64,000 nt of DNA from Tetracentron sinense. Its lineage: Eukaryota; Streptophyta; Magnoliopsida; Trochodendrales; Trochodendraceae. Below, piece by piece: positions 23,121 through 34,600 of this stretch. The notes under the pieces were generated by a model. That model was not told the origin of the DNA. It was given only the letters and a program-made list of their open reading frames with translations, and made no database searches. Every line of letters starts with the position of its first letter. Position 1 is the first letter of the stretch. The position numbers and the translations under genes were made by a program. The DNA is taken from positions 56,252,301-56,316,300 of the forward strand of contig CM026554.1 of NCBI GenBank assembly GCA_015143295.1. The letters run 5' to 3'.

Positions 23121-24239
23121 TTTGAAATTTCGATGAATGATAAGTGGGATTTAAAGAAACGGAATGAAGAACCCACACTGTCACGGGTCTTCTGTTCACG
23201 ATTGAGTGTTTTGGATAGATGCCCTAGCCCTGCATGTCTACATAAGAGGGTAGATGTTGCTTTCCCGTGATCCGAATTTTATTTTATTTTTTAAAACTTC
23301 TGTAGGTCGAAATCGGTGTGTTGTCGGCGATATATCACCGATATCGTCGATATATCGACGATAACTCACGATAACATGTAAAAAAAATCATCAAGTGTGT
23401 AGGTGTGTCGGCCATGACCGACAACGACAAATATCGGCGATATATCGCCGATATTGTCGATTTTCGTAACCTTGCCTTTTTGACACCCTTTGGGGTAGCC
23501 ACGTGTGGTTAGATTTACCCACCCCTAGGGTTCACCGGCCCATCCTTCATTTTTTTTTTCTTCTGAATATTAATTATTTTTAAAAATATTTTAATATTAA
23601 AAAGTCTTAAAAACAATTATTAAATTTTTAAAAAATAATTAATATTTAGGAAAAAAAAACCAAAATGGACGGGTGAACCATTACGATGGGTGAATCTAAC
23701 CCTATTTAAGGTGTATAAAAAAGGACACGTGGCTACCTCAAGGGGTGTCAAGAAGGACACGTGCCACCACAAGGGGTGTCAAAAAGGACACATGGTCACC
23801 CTAGATGATTTGATTTCATTTAAAAATGAAGGGACAATTTCGTATATGAAAAATGGAAAATGACAACTTTAAAGAGGGTATTATTGGTAGTTCATACAAT
23901 TTTATCCCATGACATCATCATTCCATCAGTTGACTGTTTATTCCATCAGTTGACTAACGATCAACTTCTGGAAGGGGTGTAAGTGCCAATATTATAAAAA
24001 ATATGGATATTTTATGTATTTTCTGAAACCTGAGAGAGTTTATATGTAATTTTGTAAAACCTCAGGGGTATAAATGTATTTTCCTTTTTTGCTTGTTTTT
24101 TCTATCCTAATTATTGTTAGGCCACAACTCCGACAGTAGTGTTACTATCTATTCATTTATTAGTTTATTAGTGATTAGAATCTAGCATGTTAGATGGGTC
24201 AAATAGTAGATTTTTCAATTAACTGTTACACACTCACTT

Positions 24240-24412
24240 ATTGAGTATATATGGTCGTCAAGCACCACGCTTCATGAAGTGGAGGTTTCGGTTTCGACTC
24301 CCAGCACGTTTTATCTGCTCCTCTTGGTGTGGGTGTCTGGAATAGGGTCGGAGAGGAATAGGCAGTCTGGCCAAAGGTTGAGATACCTTTTTGTTGTCAA
24401 AAAAAAAAAAAC
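24240..24412 (+). mobile_element. SINE-like unit with poly(A) tail
   Basis: Contains a box-B-like GGTTTCGACTCCC (24290-24302), a GTGTGGGTGTCTGGAATAGG body and a terminal run of A (about 24399-24411). Short similar words (TTACAC) flank it. A box A is not convincing. This could also be a short LINE tail. Not matched to a known family. Confidence 0.35.
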
Positions 24413-24841
24413 TAACCATTACACCTTCACACCAACTCGTGGAATCTATCCCAGAAAACTCGAGGGATACACATTACCACTAGTATTCATGGACATGCCA
24501 ACGAAAATTAACCTCTTCCTTTCCTTATCCAGTCTTGAGATGGGCAATGCAATTAGCAAATGATCATTTTTTTATTTATTTTTACTCGGTGGCAGAGTAG
24601 ATCATCTAAATGCGAGCACTGCATACAATATTGGACGGTAGAAACAATAGGTGAGAATGTTGGCTCTATCGTCAGTCCAATTGAGCTATGCCAAACCCTT
24701 GTAGTATGGCCCACTAATTGAACGGTCTTGATATATTAGTTGATTGTCCACTATATGATAGTGGGGTCAGTACATTCAAGACCCAATGATTAATAATTTA
24801 ATATCATTCATTCCTCTACATGAACCAGGTTAGAATCCAAT

Positions 24842-25403
24842 GTGGTCCTAATAACAAGGGGGCAAGTGGGCCTGGCAAGACCACGGCCCACGAGTTCATC
24901 CAACAAGAAGCCAACGTAATCATTGTCCACAATCCACATAGGTACCCAACAGGGCCCACAAGTTGCCGAAGGCCAGTCCAAGCGACCATTTTGTCCATTG
25001 TGATGTAGCAGCTGACAGCCAAGTAGCAGAAGCTGTAGACTTTGCTGTAGTCCGTCATGGGAAGCTTGATATCGTTGACGCCAAGTATTTGCTGATCTCA
25101 GCCTCGGTGAATTCGACCCGGTCGGCAAACGTCGGAGGTGGAATCGGCAGCCAGGGTCATGATACCCATGAACTTGGGCTCCATCCTCTGCACAGCTAGC
25201 ATCAGTGGGCTGGCTTGGGCCGCATCCCTACACCGTTTCCAAGTTAGTAATTCCAGGGATGGTGAAGTCCACTGCCAACGAGCTATACCTTGTATTTGGC
25301 ATCTGATGAGGCAAAATATGTGACTGGTCATAACCTGGTTGTCCATGGAGGATTCACTTGCTTTAAGAATCTTGGGTTCCCAACATCTGACCAGATAGTG
25401 TAA
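24842..25403 (+). pseudogene. Short-chain dehydrogenase/reductase pseudogene (secoisolariciresinol/xanthoxin dehydrogenase-like)
   Basis: Family-typical pieces appear in order but in all three frames. The N-terminal cofactor region reads VVLITRGASGPGKTTAHEFI (compare TGGASGLGxATA), followed by EANVIIV. HFVHCDVAADSQVAEAVDF and HGKLDIV follow at 24990-25075, then LGSILCTASISGLAW. The C-terminus is [21 protein letters not shown] ending at the stop 25401-25403. The active-site YxxxK segment and the stretch around it are missing; total length is about 560 bp against roughly 800 for an intact gene. So it carries at least two frame changes and an internal loss. It is intronless as far as it goes, and no intact copy is nearby. 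Confidence 0.8.
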
Positions 25404-25457
25404 TACTGACATTCTGTATTATGCCAACATGTAAGGTGCGCTTTTTGTTTCTGCATC

Positions 25458-25812
25458 GGAGCCAAATCATCTCCGGTGATAACCGGATTTGGCAAATCCG
25501 GTTATCACCCCTAGAGGTCACCACGTGTCTCCTTTGACACCCCTTAACCGTGGGTAAGGTTCACCCACCCCTTTTTTTAAAAAAAAATATTAATTATTTT
25601 TAAAAAAAATTTAAAAAACTGTTTTTAATATTAAAAAAACTCTAAAAACAGTTTTTTAATTTTAATAAAAGAATTAATATTTAAAAAAAAACCAAAAATG
25701 GGTGGGTGAACCTTACCCATGGTTAAAGGGTGTCAAAGGAGAGATGTGGCGACCACTAGGGGTGATAACCGGATTTGCCAAATCCGGTTATCACCGCAGA
25801 GGATTTGACTCC
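25458..25812. mobile_element. MULE-type MITE (355 bp) with perfect 9-bp target duplication and hairpin ends
   Basis: Flanked by TTCTGCATC on both sides (25449-25457 and 25813-25821), the 9-bp duplication typical of Mutator-like elements. Terminal repeats begin GGAG(C/T)CAAATC. Each terminal repeat contains a 35-nt self-complementary hairpin (25475-25509 and 25761-25795, GGTGATAACCGGATTTG...). The interior carries the same CACGTGTC(T)CCTTTGACACCCC and AT-rich palindrome modules as the element at 15880-24084. Non-coding. Confidence 0.9.
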
Positions 25813-25821
25813 TTCTGCATC

Positions 25822-26915
25822 GGATACAAACACCTAATGTATTTCCTTGGTGCCTGTAACAATATTCCAAGAGATCAAAATAAAAACTATGAAAACAATG
25901 GAGGTGTCTCGATGACATTAACCAGTTTAGATCTTAAATCAGAGGAACGAGGGGCAGTAGAATTCTCTCCAGTACATAACCAATAGATTCAAGAATCAAA
26001 GATTTCAAACGGATAGAAGACTCTTCATCTTGATGGGGACTGTAAACTAGGATTATAATGATTACACTGGTCCACTAGAGTGAGCAATAATGGGCTAACA
26101 AAGAATGAAAACAGTGGTTCATATGTGGAGAACCAACTCGAGACATCCTTGGAAGAATTAAATAATCTCAAACCAGCTAACTAGAGATTGAATTATCACA
26201 TATTAGCAACTAGATCAGCCTCCCAAACCAAGTCATCATTTCAGTTCTTGCTCTAGTTCTTGAATCTTTGATATACAGAACGCAGCTAATCACAAGGTCC
26301 AATTATTTCACTAGTTCTCCCGCTGTTCATGGTTATGGTGTGAGACGCACAGATCCATTGTTATAAATTGAAAAAAGTTCCTCTTACGTCAACATCAAAA
26401 ACAGCTTACAGTGATTTGAAGCAGATCAGTCAGGTCTAAATGGTGCCTCAATTAATATATAACCATAGAAATAGATACAGAGATAAAAGATTTACATTAA
26501 ATTTGCAGTCCAAGCATGATAGACTCTAATAACTGTCCGAAAAAAGAAAAAAAACAAAAATCAAACATGAGAGTTCTAACAATCTAATCAAGCTGATTTT
26601 TGGCAGAGATCTCCTAGGTTGGAATCGATCAAATAAATTTCCTACTCTGTGAAGGTGTGCCATGTGTCACCATATTCCCCCGATATACAGTAGCTACCAT
26701 TTGTAATAGGAAAGTCTATGGCTGTCAGCATAATTTTCAAACTGCCAAAACTTTACTCCCTTGTATAACTGAGAGCTGAAACTATAATATACAATTAACT
26801 TACAGGGTGGTGAGAAGTTACAACGAAAATGGCAATCGAGATGCCCTTCAGTAGTGCAACTAGGTAGTCATGGAACTCTGCAAGGATAAGCAAATCAATA
26901 CCCAATTGCATGGGG
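25822..26915. other. Intergenic DNA downstream of RARE1
   Basis: No coding exon or clear transposon end recognised. The part next to 26916 presumably includes the 3'UTR of the PPR gene (minus strand). A minus-strand open frame at 26795-27199 is a shadow of the PPR gene's 3' end. Confidence 0.4.
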
Positions 26916-29221
26916 TCACCAGTAATCACGACAAGAACACTCCCCGTACTTAAAGTGATGGAATCTGCTGGAGTCTCTAACAAGAATTTCACGTCCTGTA
27001 ACTTTCGAAACCTGTTTTGCAAAATCATGGCAGTCATTGCAAGCACGAAGATTCTTGAAAACCAATATAGGGGCATTACTTGGTTTGGATATGAGCCCAA
27101 AGGCAATCGCAAGTCTCTCGCTATGGTCAAGGAGCTGCTCTTTTCGCTTGGGCAAACTACAGGACTCATCATTATCATCTGTGAAAAGAGTACTTCCATT
27201 GTTAATACCTGAAGGAGTCAGCTCTTCCAACTTCGAGTAGATCTCTTTTGTTCGCAGGTGGTGTCTATCACCCACGATAAACCGGTGTACTTTACCCTTG
27301 ACAGTAATCCAGCTGCAACCAACCTCTTTCCTTAAGTCTCTTTCGGCCATCACCTTTCTAACATGAGCTGCCTCTTCCCATTTCCCAAATGAAGCATACA
27401 AGTTAAATATGAGAATATAACCAGCAGTATCCTCGGGGTCCAGTTGAAGGAGGTTTGCAGCAGCAATCTTCCCAAGCTTGAGATTCCGATGGTTCCAACA
27501 GCCACCCAACAAACTTTTCCAACTCATCGCATCAGGTTCAAATGGCATTGTCCTTATTAATTTAATCGCCTCTTCTAATTGCCCCGCACGAGAGTAGATA
27601 TCAACCATACAATCATAGTGATCAATAGTGGGGTCCACACCGTACTCACTACTCATCAAGTCCAAATATTCCCTTGCCTCTGAGACCAAACCTGAATGGC
27701 TACAGGCAGTGAAAACACCTACAAATGTAACGGCATTCGGCATTACACCGCAGCTTTGCATTCTCCTAAAAAGCTTCAGGGCTTCTGAAGCAATGCCATA
27801 ATAAGCACAACCTGCAATAATAGCAGTCCAGGCCACAGTATCGGGTTCATTAATCAACTCAAAGGCCCGACGGGCACAGTCTATCCTACCGGATCTCGAA
27901 TACATAGTGATCAATGCACTCCCTCCATATAGGTCTGAAAACAAACCTCTCTTTATTGCATCTCCGTGAACTTGGGTACCCAAATTTAAATCTGCAAGTG
28001 CAGAACACACTTGAAAGATGCTAGTATATATGAAGGAATTCAAAGCAGCTCCCCTGCTCCTGACAGACTTAAAAGTTACAACACACTCTTCGAATTGACC
28101 AGTTTGTGAATATCCAGAGATTATCGCGCTCCATGAAACATCATTTGGGTCAGATATCCTTTCAAAAGCCCGACGAGCATCCTCTAGATTACCACATTTG
28201 ACATAAAAATCTACAAGCGGGGTCCCCGCTGAAACCTCTGAATCTATCCCAAGTTTCACAATAAACCCATGAATCTGCCTCCCTGTTTCCAAGTCCTTCA
28301 ACCTTGAACATGCCTTTAGAACAACCGAGAAAACGAGGTCATCAAGTTGAACACCTTCCCTTATCATCCTACTAAACAATCCCAAAGCTTCCTCCTGTTT
28401 CTCAGACTGAGTATACCCTAACATCAATCCAGTCCAAGTAACAACATTCTTCTCGGGCATCCAATTGAAAATAAGCTTAGAACTCTCTAAGCATCCGCAT
28501 TTCATATACATGTTAGAGAGTGAAGTGTCAATGAGAAGATCGGGAGTCAGACCCATTCTAATTGCATGAGAATGTATCTGCTTCCCAAGGTCTATACATG
28601 AAGGATCCGGGAAAGCCCGTATCAGACTAATATAAACTGACGTGTTTGGTCTAATTCCGGCCACCTGCATCTCCGAAAACAACCATAAGCTTTGGAGAAA
28701 ATCCCTATTTGTGCATAAGTAGATACCATTATTGCCCAAGAAACCCAATTCTTTCTGTGCATTTCATCGAACAGTTTTTGAGCGTCTATCAAACTCCCAC
28801 AATCACTATACATCCGAAGAAGACAATTCTCAAGAAACCCATATGGGCTCTTCACCTTTCTTCGCAGGCGATTATGAATCAATTTTCCATCCGATAAAGA
28901 TCTCAAATTCCCACAAGTTTCGAAGAGGCATTCATACGAGTGGGTGTCAACAGAAATACCGGCCATGTCCATCTTATTGAGAAATTCGTGAGCTTCTTTT
29001 AGCTTTCCTAGTTTGGATAGTGAAACTAGATGTAAATTTTCAACCAGGCCTCTTTGATTTTGTTGAGTTTTTATCGAAGAAGAACAGCGATTCAAGGATA
29101 CCCATGATGGAATTTGAGTGAAATTCGCAGTCTTTATAGTTGAAACTTTGTCTCGAATGAATACTTCTGAGGGTTTCAAAGGTTGGAGAGGAAGATCAGC
29201 CATTGAAATGGTTGAGAGCAT
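26916..29221 (-). CDS. RARE1: DYW-class PPR protein, RARE1-like accD editing factor; one frame break
   Basis: Intronless PLS-class pentatricopeptide protein. Family members bind a specific organelle RNA site and direct C-to-U editing; Arabidopsis RARE1 edits plastid accD. ATG at 29221 (a second at 29203) is followed by a Ser/Thr-rich, transit-peptide-like start. PPR repeats follow, including TGLMLGYTQSEKQEEALGLF, GTPLVDFYVKCGNLEDARRA and NDVSWSAIISGYSQTGQFEE, then the E region and a DYW deaminase domain with HSE, CNDCH and a terminal CSCRDYW at the stop 26916-26918. These blocks match my memory of Arabidopsis At5g13270 closely. Reading from 29221 stays open to about 28690 (FSKA), then continues as LWLFSEMQVAG in another frame, as if one base were missing. 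The full length would be about 770 residues against about 750. Apart from that one place everything is open, so it is either a very recent lesion or a base-call error. Confidence 0.87.
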
Positions 29222-29532
29222 TCACCGACAGCGGTTTTTAACTTTTAATCAAAGGAGCTTCTATAAGAAAGAGAGAAGCCAGACAACCGTTTTCGATGAT
29301 TTCCATGATAGAGTTTTTTTTTAAAAAAAAATTTAATGAAAAGTACCAAGGGAAAGTAGAAAGACGAACCAGTGTGACAGTATAAATTAGCATTTCTCTG
29401 AACAATAATCAGCTCCAAGCTCCCTTTTTGCAGCCAGCGAAAGACCCCTCGCCTTATCAAACATCAAAAAAAAAAAAATAGACCACTCGCCACCTCTGAA
29501 TTTTTTTGTAAACAAACCCTAACTCAACCCAT

Positions 29533-29871
29533 TTAACTCTCAGTAATTGTGGTTTATATTTACTAATCTTAAGGTTAAACAATCTAACCTTGGACACTCC
29601 GCTTCTTGAATGGTACGAGTGTGTGCCTTGGGATCTAATCCCACCCAGATAGGAGTTGCAAAGTTGCAAGAGCTCCGATGCCCAAGCTAACTTTGACCGT
29701 ACTCTATTAACTTAGGTAAATGATATCCATCATCCAAAAAATATAAAAACAATCTCACATTGGTTTTTAGAAGAAAAAAACCGTTTATTTTTGAAAAAAT
29801 AAGGTTAGTTTTTTAACCTCAAGGGTTAGTGAATATTAACCACAATTAAAAAGAGTTAAAACGTAAAAGGG
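29533..29871. mobile_element. MITE of the TTAACTC...GTGGTTAA family, interrupted by a SINE-like unit
   Basis: Terminal inverted repeats read TTTAACTCTCAGTAATTGTGG at the left and CCACAATTAAAAAGAGTTAA at the right, with the inner AAGGTTAAACAATCTAACC also mirrored. Between them, about 29590-29700, sits a unit with GGGATCTAATCCC and GTTGCAAGAGCTCCGATGCC that also occurs at 49100-49190. It lies about 300 bp upstream of the PPR start codon. Confidence 0.55.
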
Positions 29872-29979
29872 CTAGGGTTATTTTAAAAAAATCATATGTG
29901 GTGTTGCAAGGTGCCTTTTGGCAGCTGATATTTTTCCTAATTTCTATTGGGAAATAACCAAACCAAACCAAAGGATTGG

Positions 29980-31690
29980 CGATTAGGGTTGTCAATGGGT
30001 CAGGCTAGCTGGGTGGCCTAGCCCCAAAAAAACCAGTTTGTTACCCATATTTTAAGCCCAATGGATAGGCCCATTTAAATTTGGGTCAGGCTACAACTTG
30101 ACACGTTAAAGCCCAACCTCGGTCCGGCCTAACATAATTTATGTATTTTAATAAATATGTATTTAATTATGTACATATATAAAAATAAATTACATCCCAC
30201 CATGAAATGCATACTGGGTTGAAGTTCATGGGACGGTTTGAATAATAACTTTTTTTTTTATTTCTTATAACTGTTTTGTTTGTTGGATCCATTGGTCAAA
30301 TAATAGAGATTGTTCATCTAGGAAGACACAATCAAGGAATTTCATTGTATCCCCTCTTAGATAATGTGGAACTTTGGCACGTGACTTACTTCATTTAATG
30401 AGCTTTAAAGGCATGCTAAATCTGAACTTTAAAATTTATTCATTAAATAACATTTGATACCTCAATTAAATGTCGATTAAAATCTATAACTAAACTGAAT
30501 TTAATTAATCTGAACCATCTATTATGATTCTTAACCATCAATTCAAACTAAACATAAATCCTCAATAAATTCAATTACAATTTCTTTAAACTTGAATAAA
30601 ATTCTAATAAATCAAAGTCAGTAGTAAGGCCATCGATCAAGATCTTGTTCCTCTTCGAGATGATCACATACAAGATCTTTATTTACGTACTTTTCTTTAA
30701 CTCAGGTTCTGAAGCATAAATATTAAATCCCGAACATGCCGACAATAAAATTATCGGCTGAGTAACAAAGTTACTCCGTGTATATAACAATCCATCACAA
30801 ATAATTTAATGAAATCAATATGCATACAGTTAACTGTTCAATTCAACTCACATACCTAAATCATAGTACAGAATAATAAGTGGATACATTGTGTCCTTTA
30901 CCTTTTTACTTTTAATATTTTGTAAAATATATCAACATGCATTGTGTGGAAACATACATTTTTTTCAATTCTTACTTTATGCTTACTGGTGCTTACTTTT
31001 TTAACTTTTCCGTGAGTGATAATGACTTACACATTTCAACTTACGTGCATTGTGTACTTTTACCTATTATGGAAATGGGTTACTATATTTTACTTACTAA
31101 GGTATCACCTTTCGTGCATTATCCGACATGTACGGCTTACTTAGCACATTATCTGGTGCGACGATTTACTTTGGCATCATTATCGTCATTTTGATGGTAG
31201 TCGGTCCATGCAAAACTCATCATACATTAATGATTTTGTGTATCTTTTTTTACTCACTTTCTTACTTTACTTTTGTCTTACTTGTGTTCTTAGTAGTGTC
31301 TTTAATTTTCTCTTTATGCATGTATGTGTTTTACAGCAGTGAGTGCACGGTGATACACCCTTATTCAAATATACACATGACTAATAGTCAAGAGGGCATA
31401 TGAAAGTTCATCATAGCATTCATTCCACTATGATAACAGACTTAGGCAAGCAAGACTTTCATCAAAGATTCATTTACTCAATAATAGATCACGTATAATA
31501 ATATAAAATAAATACAACATGACATTAATTATGACTTCAACAATTTAAACATGTTTTATTCACGATATTTTCCAATATGCATAATTCACAATTTATCCAA
31601 CATCAACAACACCCTTTTAATTAAAATCAAATCATAAACACATCATATAATTTATCAATCATATTTTTCATAGAGTATATGATCAATTAA
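29980..31690. other. Intergenic, no gene recognised
   Basis: 29985-30125 has GGGTCAGGC / GTCCGGCC-type words common at plant hAT MITE ends. The rest is AT-rich. Two short plus-strand open frames (30937-31194, 31128-31403) consist of TTACTT-rich, hydrophobic low-complexity sequence with no family resemblance and are not called as genes. Confidence 0.45.
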
Positions 31691-34600
31691 GATCTCTACC
31701 TCGTAACAACACTAATTCCAGAGAATAGTGACAAGTATCGAGGGTGTCGAACCACGAAGAATGCGCTTGTTATATTACTTAAATGTAAAGCTTGAATTTA
31801 ATTTAATGGTGAACAAATGTTTTGATTTTTGATTAAAAATTCTAAAATTATTCAAAATGCCAAAACAAATAAAAGTGATAGGAAATCAAAATAAATGAAC
31901 CTAGGGCATTGAATCCACCACTAGCTTCCTACCCATTGTATATTGCATCTAATCAGGGTAATATTATTTACAATTAATCACGATTGAGTGTGACTACAAG
32001 TCTCAATTTAATCACAAAGAATATCAAACGATTAAATCTTAGGCATGCATGACCTATCTTTGGTTGGCACGAATCGTTCACATTAAATTAGTTAACCTAA
32101 GATTGTGGTATGATTCGTCTTTCCTAGACATAGATCATCCTAATACTTAACTACTTGTGCGATAAATTCAATTGCATAACCATTCATATATAAAATCACA
32201 TAATTTAAATATGAATCGAATCTCAATCAAAGAGAAATTAATTCCTAAGACAATGAATAACTTTATCAAGATTGAAAATAAACATTAAAATCGATTGTCA
32301 CAACAATCCTCAAGTCATGCAATCATCGTTTACAAACAATAAAACTTTAAAATAGAACAACTAAACCATAGTTATTTTGTTAGGGTTTCATCGAAACCCT
32401 AGATAGAGAGATTAGTTGATCATGGTAGAAGAGTAGCCGCCATGGATTGTGAAGATTTCATGCTCCAAGACCTTCAAAAACTCTTATCCAAACTCTTTCT
32501 CTAATAAAAATCGTCATTGGAACTTATGAACATGTTTCCTTTTATAAGGTAGCAAGTAGGGTTTTGAAAATGAAAAAAATCGAAAAACAAACTTGATTCT
32601 CTGTTCAGGTGGAGCTACCTACTGCTCAGGCGGTTAAGGCCACTGCTCGGGCGGGTGATGAGTTGCGCTCGGGCGGTGGGTGGTAGTACACTTTTGCTTG
32701 TTTCTTCTCCTATTTTATCCGGTTCTTTCATCGCCTGGGCTCTTTTAAGTCCTCGAAAGCTCTCATAACTTGAGAATTATGGTATCTTCTTTCCTTAGTC
32801 TTGAAAACAATGAAGACAATGAATTATAATAAAAACTATAAGAATTGAACTTTAAAGAGCTAACAAGTGTACTTTCGGGTGTCTAAATGTGCAAACATTA
32901 TGCCCTGATTACATCCCCAAACTTACACGTTGCTAGTCCTCTAGCAATGCAAAGAAATAAATAAAATTAGTCTATATCCACTTTCATGGGATTCACGATT
33001 GCATTAGCATATGCAGTGAGCCTTTAAACCTCTAGGTGTCCCTAGAGGACGAGTTATAGTCTCGTGAGGGTTTACCAGAGGTGATACTCACAAACATCAT
33101 CACTAACATCCAATCCTACAAAATAGTCAATCAGGACTTCCAAACTCAAACAATTGTTAGAACATGTAGTAATAAGATAATTGTAACACGAAAGTCGTAA
33201 TTCTCAAGTTATTAACAAGTTTAAATATTCAAATCTTCATAATCGCACTTTCATTCAATTTTAATCAAAATTCGAAATCTTATGCTCATTCACAGAATTG
33301 TTATTAGTTTTTTGGTGTGTAGTGAACTAACATTATAATATGTGGCCTCAATTTTGCTTCAAAACACATATTATGTTATCCCACAAGTTATCAGAATTAC
33401 TATCAATTTTAACAACCCAAGGCATTTAACTTATCAATCATGAGATTTAAACATTTTTTTTTAATTGTGTGTAATGTGCAGTGATTAAGTTTATTAAGCT
33501 TTCTAGACAACCTGCGTAGCGAATGTTAGGCCAATGACTCCCAAACCAGAAGGCTTTAGGACACTTGGTGTCAAAACACCCCTAAGGGCTTATTAACCCG
33601 AGTCAAATAGGCTCCAAACTTAAACTAGTCACACATGGGCTTTGATCAATTCCAAAACTTTAATTGTTTGACGTGAACGCTCGTTATTTACTGAGGCAAG
33701 AGGCACGGTTACTTGGTATAAAGTTTGGTCAGGTTACCTTTTTACTTTCTTTATATTTTATAATAAATAAGTTATGCCAAGGTTGATCAATTTTTAGGTC
33801 ATCTAATTCCGCATGAGAAACAAGAATATAGATTAAGATGACTAAGGGATTGTTTGGCATTGTTCTCCGAGAACAATTTTTCTTATCCCGGGAACAGAAA
33901 CAGTCTAAATGCGTTTGACAAGTCATTTTTAGGAAACAATTTTAAGAATCGTCCTACTTTAGGCACAGTTTTTAGGAAACAAAAAAAAATCATTTTTCAT
34001 AATCAATTATGAAAAACGCGCTTAAAAGAACAAGATAAACATCAAAATTGACGAGATCGATGAGACATAATTAAAAAAATTGGTAATTTATGATACTTAT
34101 ATATGTGTTAATGATCTTATTATATTAATGCCTAAAATAATTTTATTTATTTTTCTTCTTTTTTTCATCCAAACGTAATTCTGTTATTTCTTTTATTCAC
34201 AATTGATTCTAATTGACAGTTACCAATACATTCACAGTACAAAATTGATTATAAGAATCAACACTTATAAGAATTAATTCTTTTTCAGAATGAGAGAATC
34301 GCCATAATTGATGCCAAACGGCCCCTAAGTTTCAAGCCCCACAAACAAATGTTAGAGTGCTCATGTATTATTCAAAGTATCCTAATGACTCATTAATTAC
34401 TCAAGCATAATGGTTCGAATAATAATTATATCCGCTGATTGTGTGATCATATGTTTTCAAGTTTAAACTCATCAATAAAAATTGAATTATGATCTACATG
34501 TCACAATATTCTATAGCTACCAACTGTTCAACAATTGCAAAAAGTATCCTACTAGACCTAGTATCCTTGTTACACAGTCACCATAGTAATCCAAATTATT

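Larger units (their letters stand above)
16663..23474 (-). mobile_element. 6.8-kb hAT transposon with perfect 8-bp target duplication
   Basis: The ends are CAAGGTT...AACCTTG. The 8-mer CCTTTTTG directly flanks both ends (16655-16662 and 23475-23482), the diagnostic hAT duplication, and removal of element plus one copy restores the host motif CCTTTTTGACACC. Subterminal DNA at both sides carries repeated CGATATATCG-type words (16677-16745 and 23310-23465), likely transposase-binding sites. The minus strand holds a BED/DUF659/hAT transposase (17044-20480) with several stops. Two tandem-repeat blocks (20829-21140, 22362-22825) lie in the 3 kb upstream of it. The intact ends and clean duplication suggest a younger insertion than its host element. 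Confidence 0.93.
15880..24084. mobile_element. MULE-like palindromic element, split by a hAT insertion
   Basis: Outer inverted repeats of 250-300 bp start ATACATT(C/T)A(C/T)ACCCCTGAGG at the left (15880) and run to 24084 at the right. Without the hAT insertion the element would be about 1.39 kb. Inside are several palindromic modules with a CCTTTTTGACACCCC / CCACGTGTCC motif and an AT-rich hairpin flanked by AACCAAGGATG; these recur at 16190-16450, 16430-16660 and 23480-23760 and again in the separate MITE at 25458. No transposase. The flanking 9-mers (15871-15879, 24085-24093) agree at only 6 of 9 positions in T-rich DNA, so the Mutator assignment rests mainly on the kinship with the 25458 element. 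Confidence 0.65.

Noticed and set aside
24842-25403. A functional short-chain dehydrogenase gene
   Set aside because: The conserved pieces lie in three different frames and the active-site region is missing.
30937-31403. Two overlapping plus-strand open frames rich in hydrophobic residues as small membrane proteins
   Set aside because: They consist of TTACTT-type low-complexity DNA and have no splice, promoter or family support.
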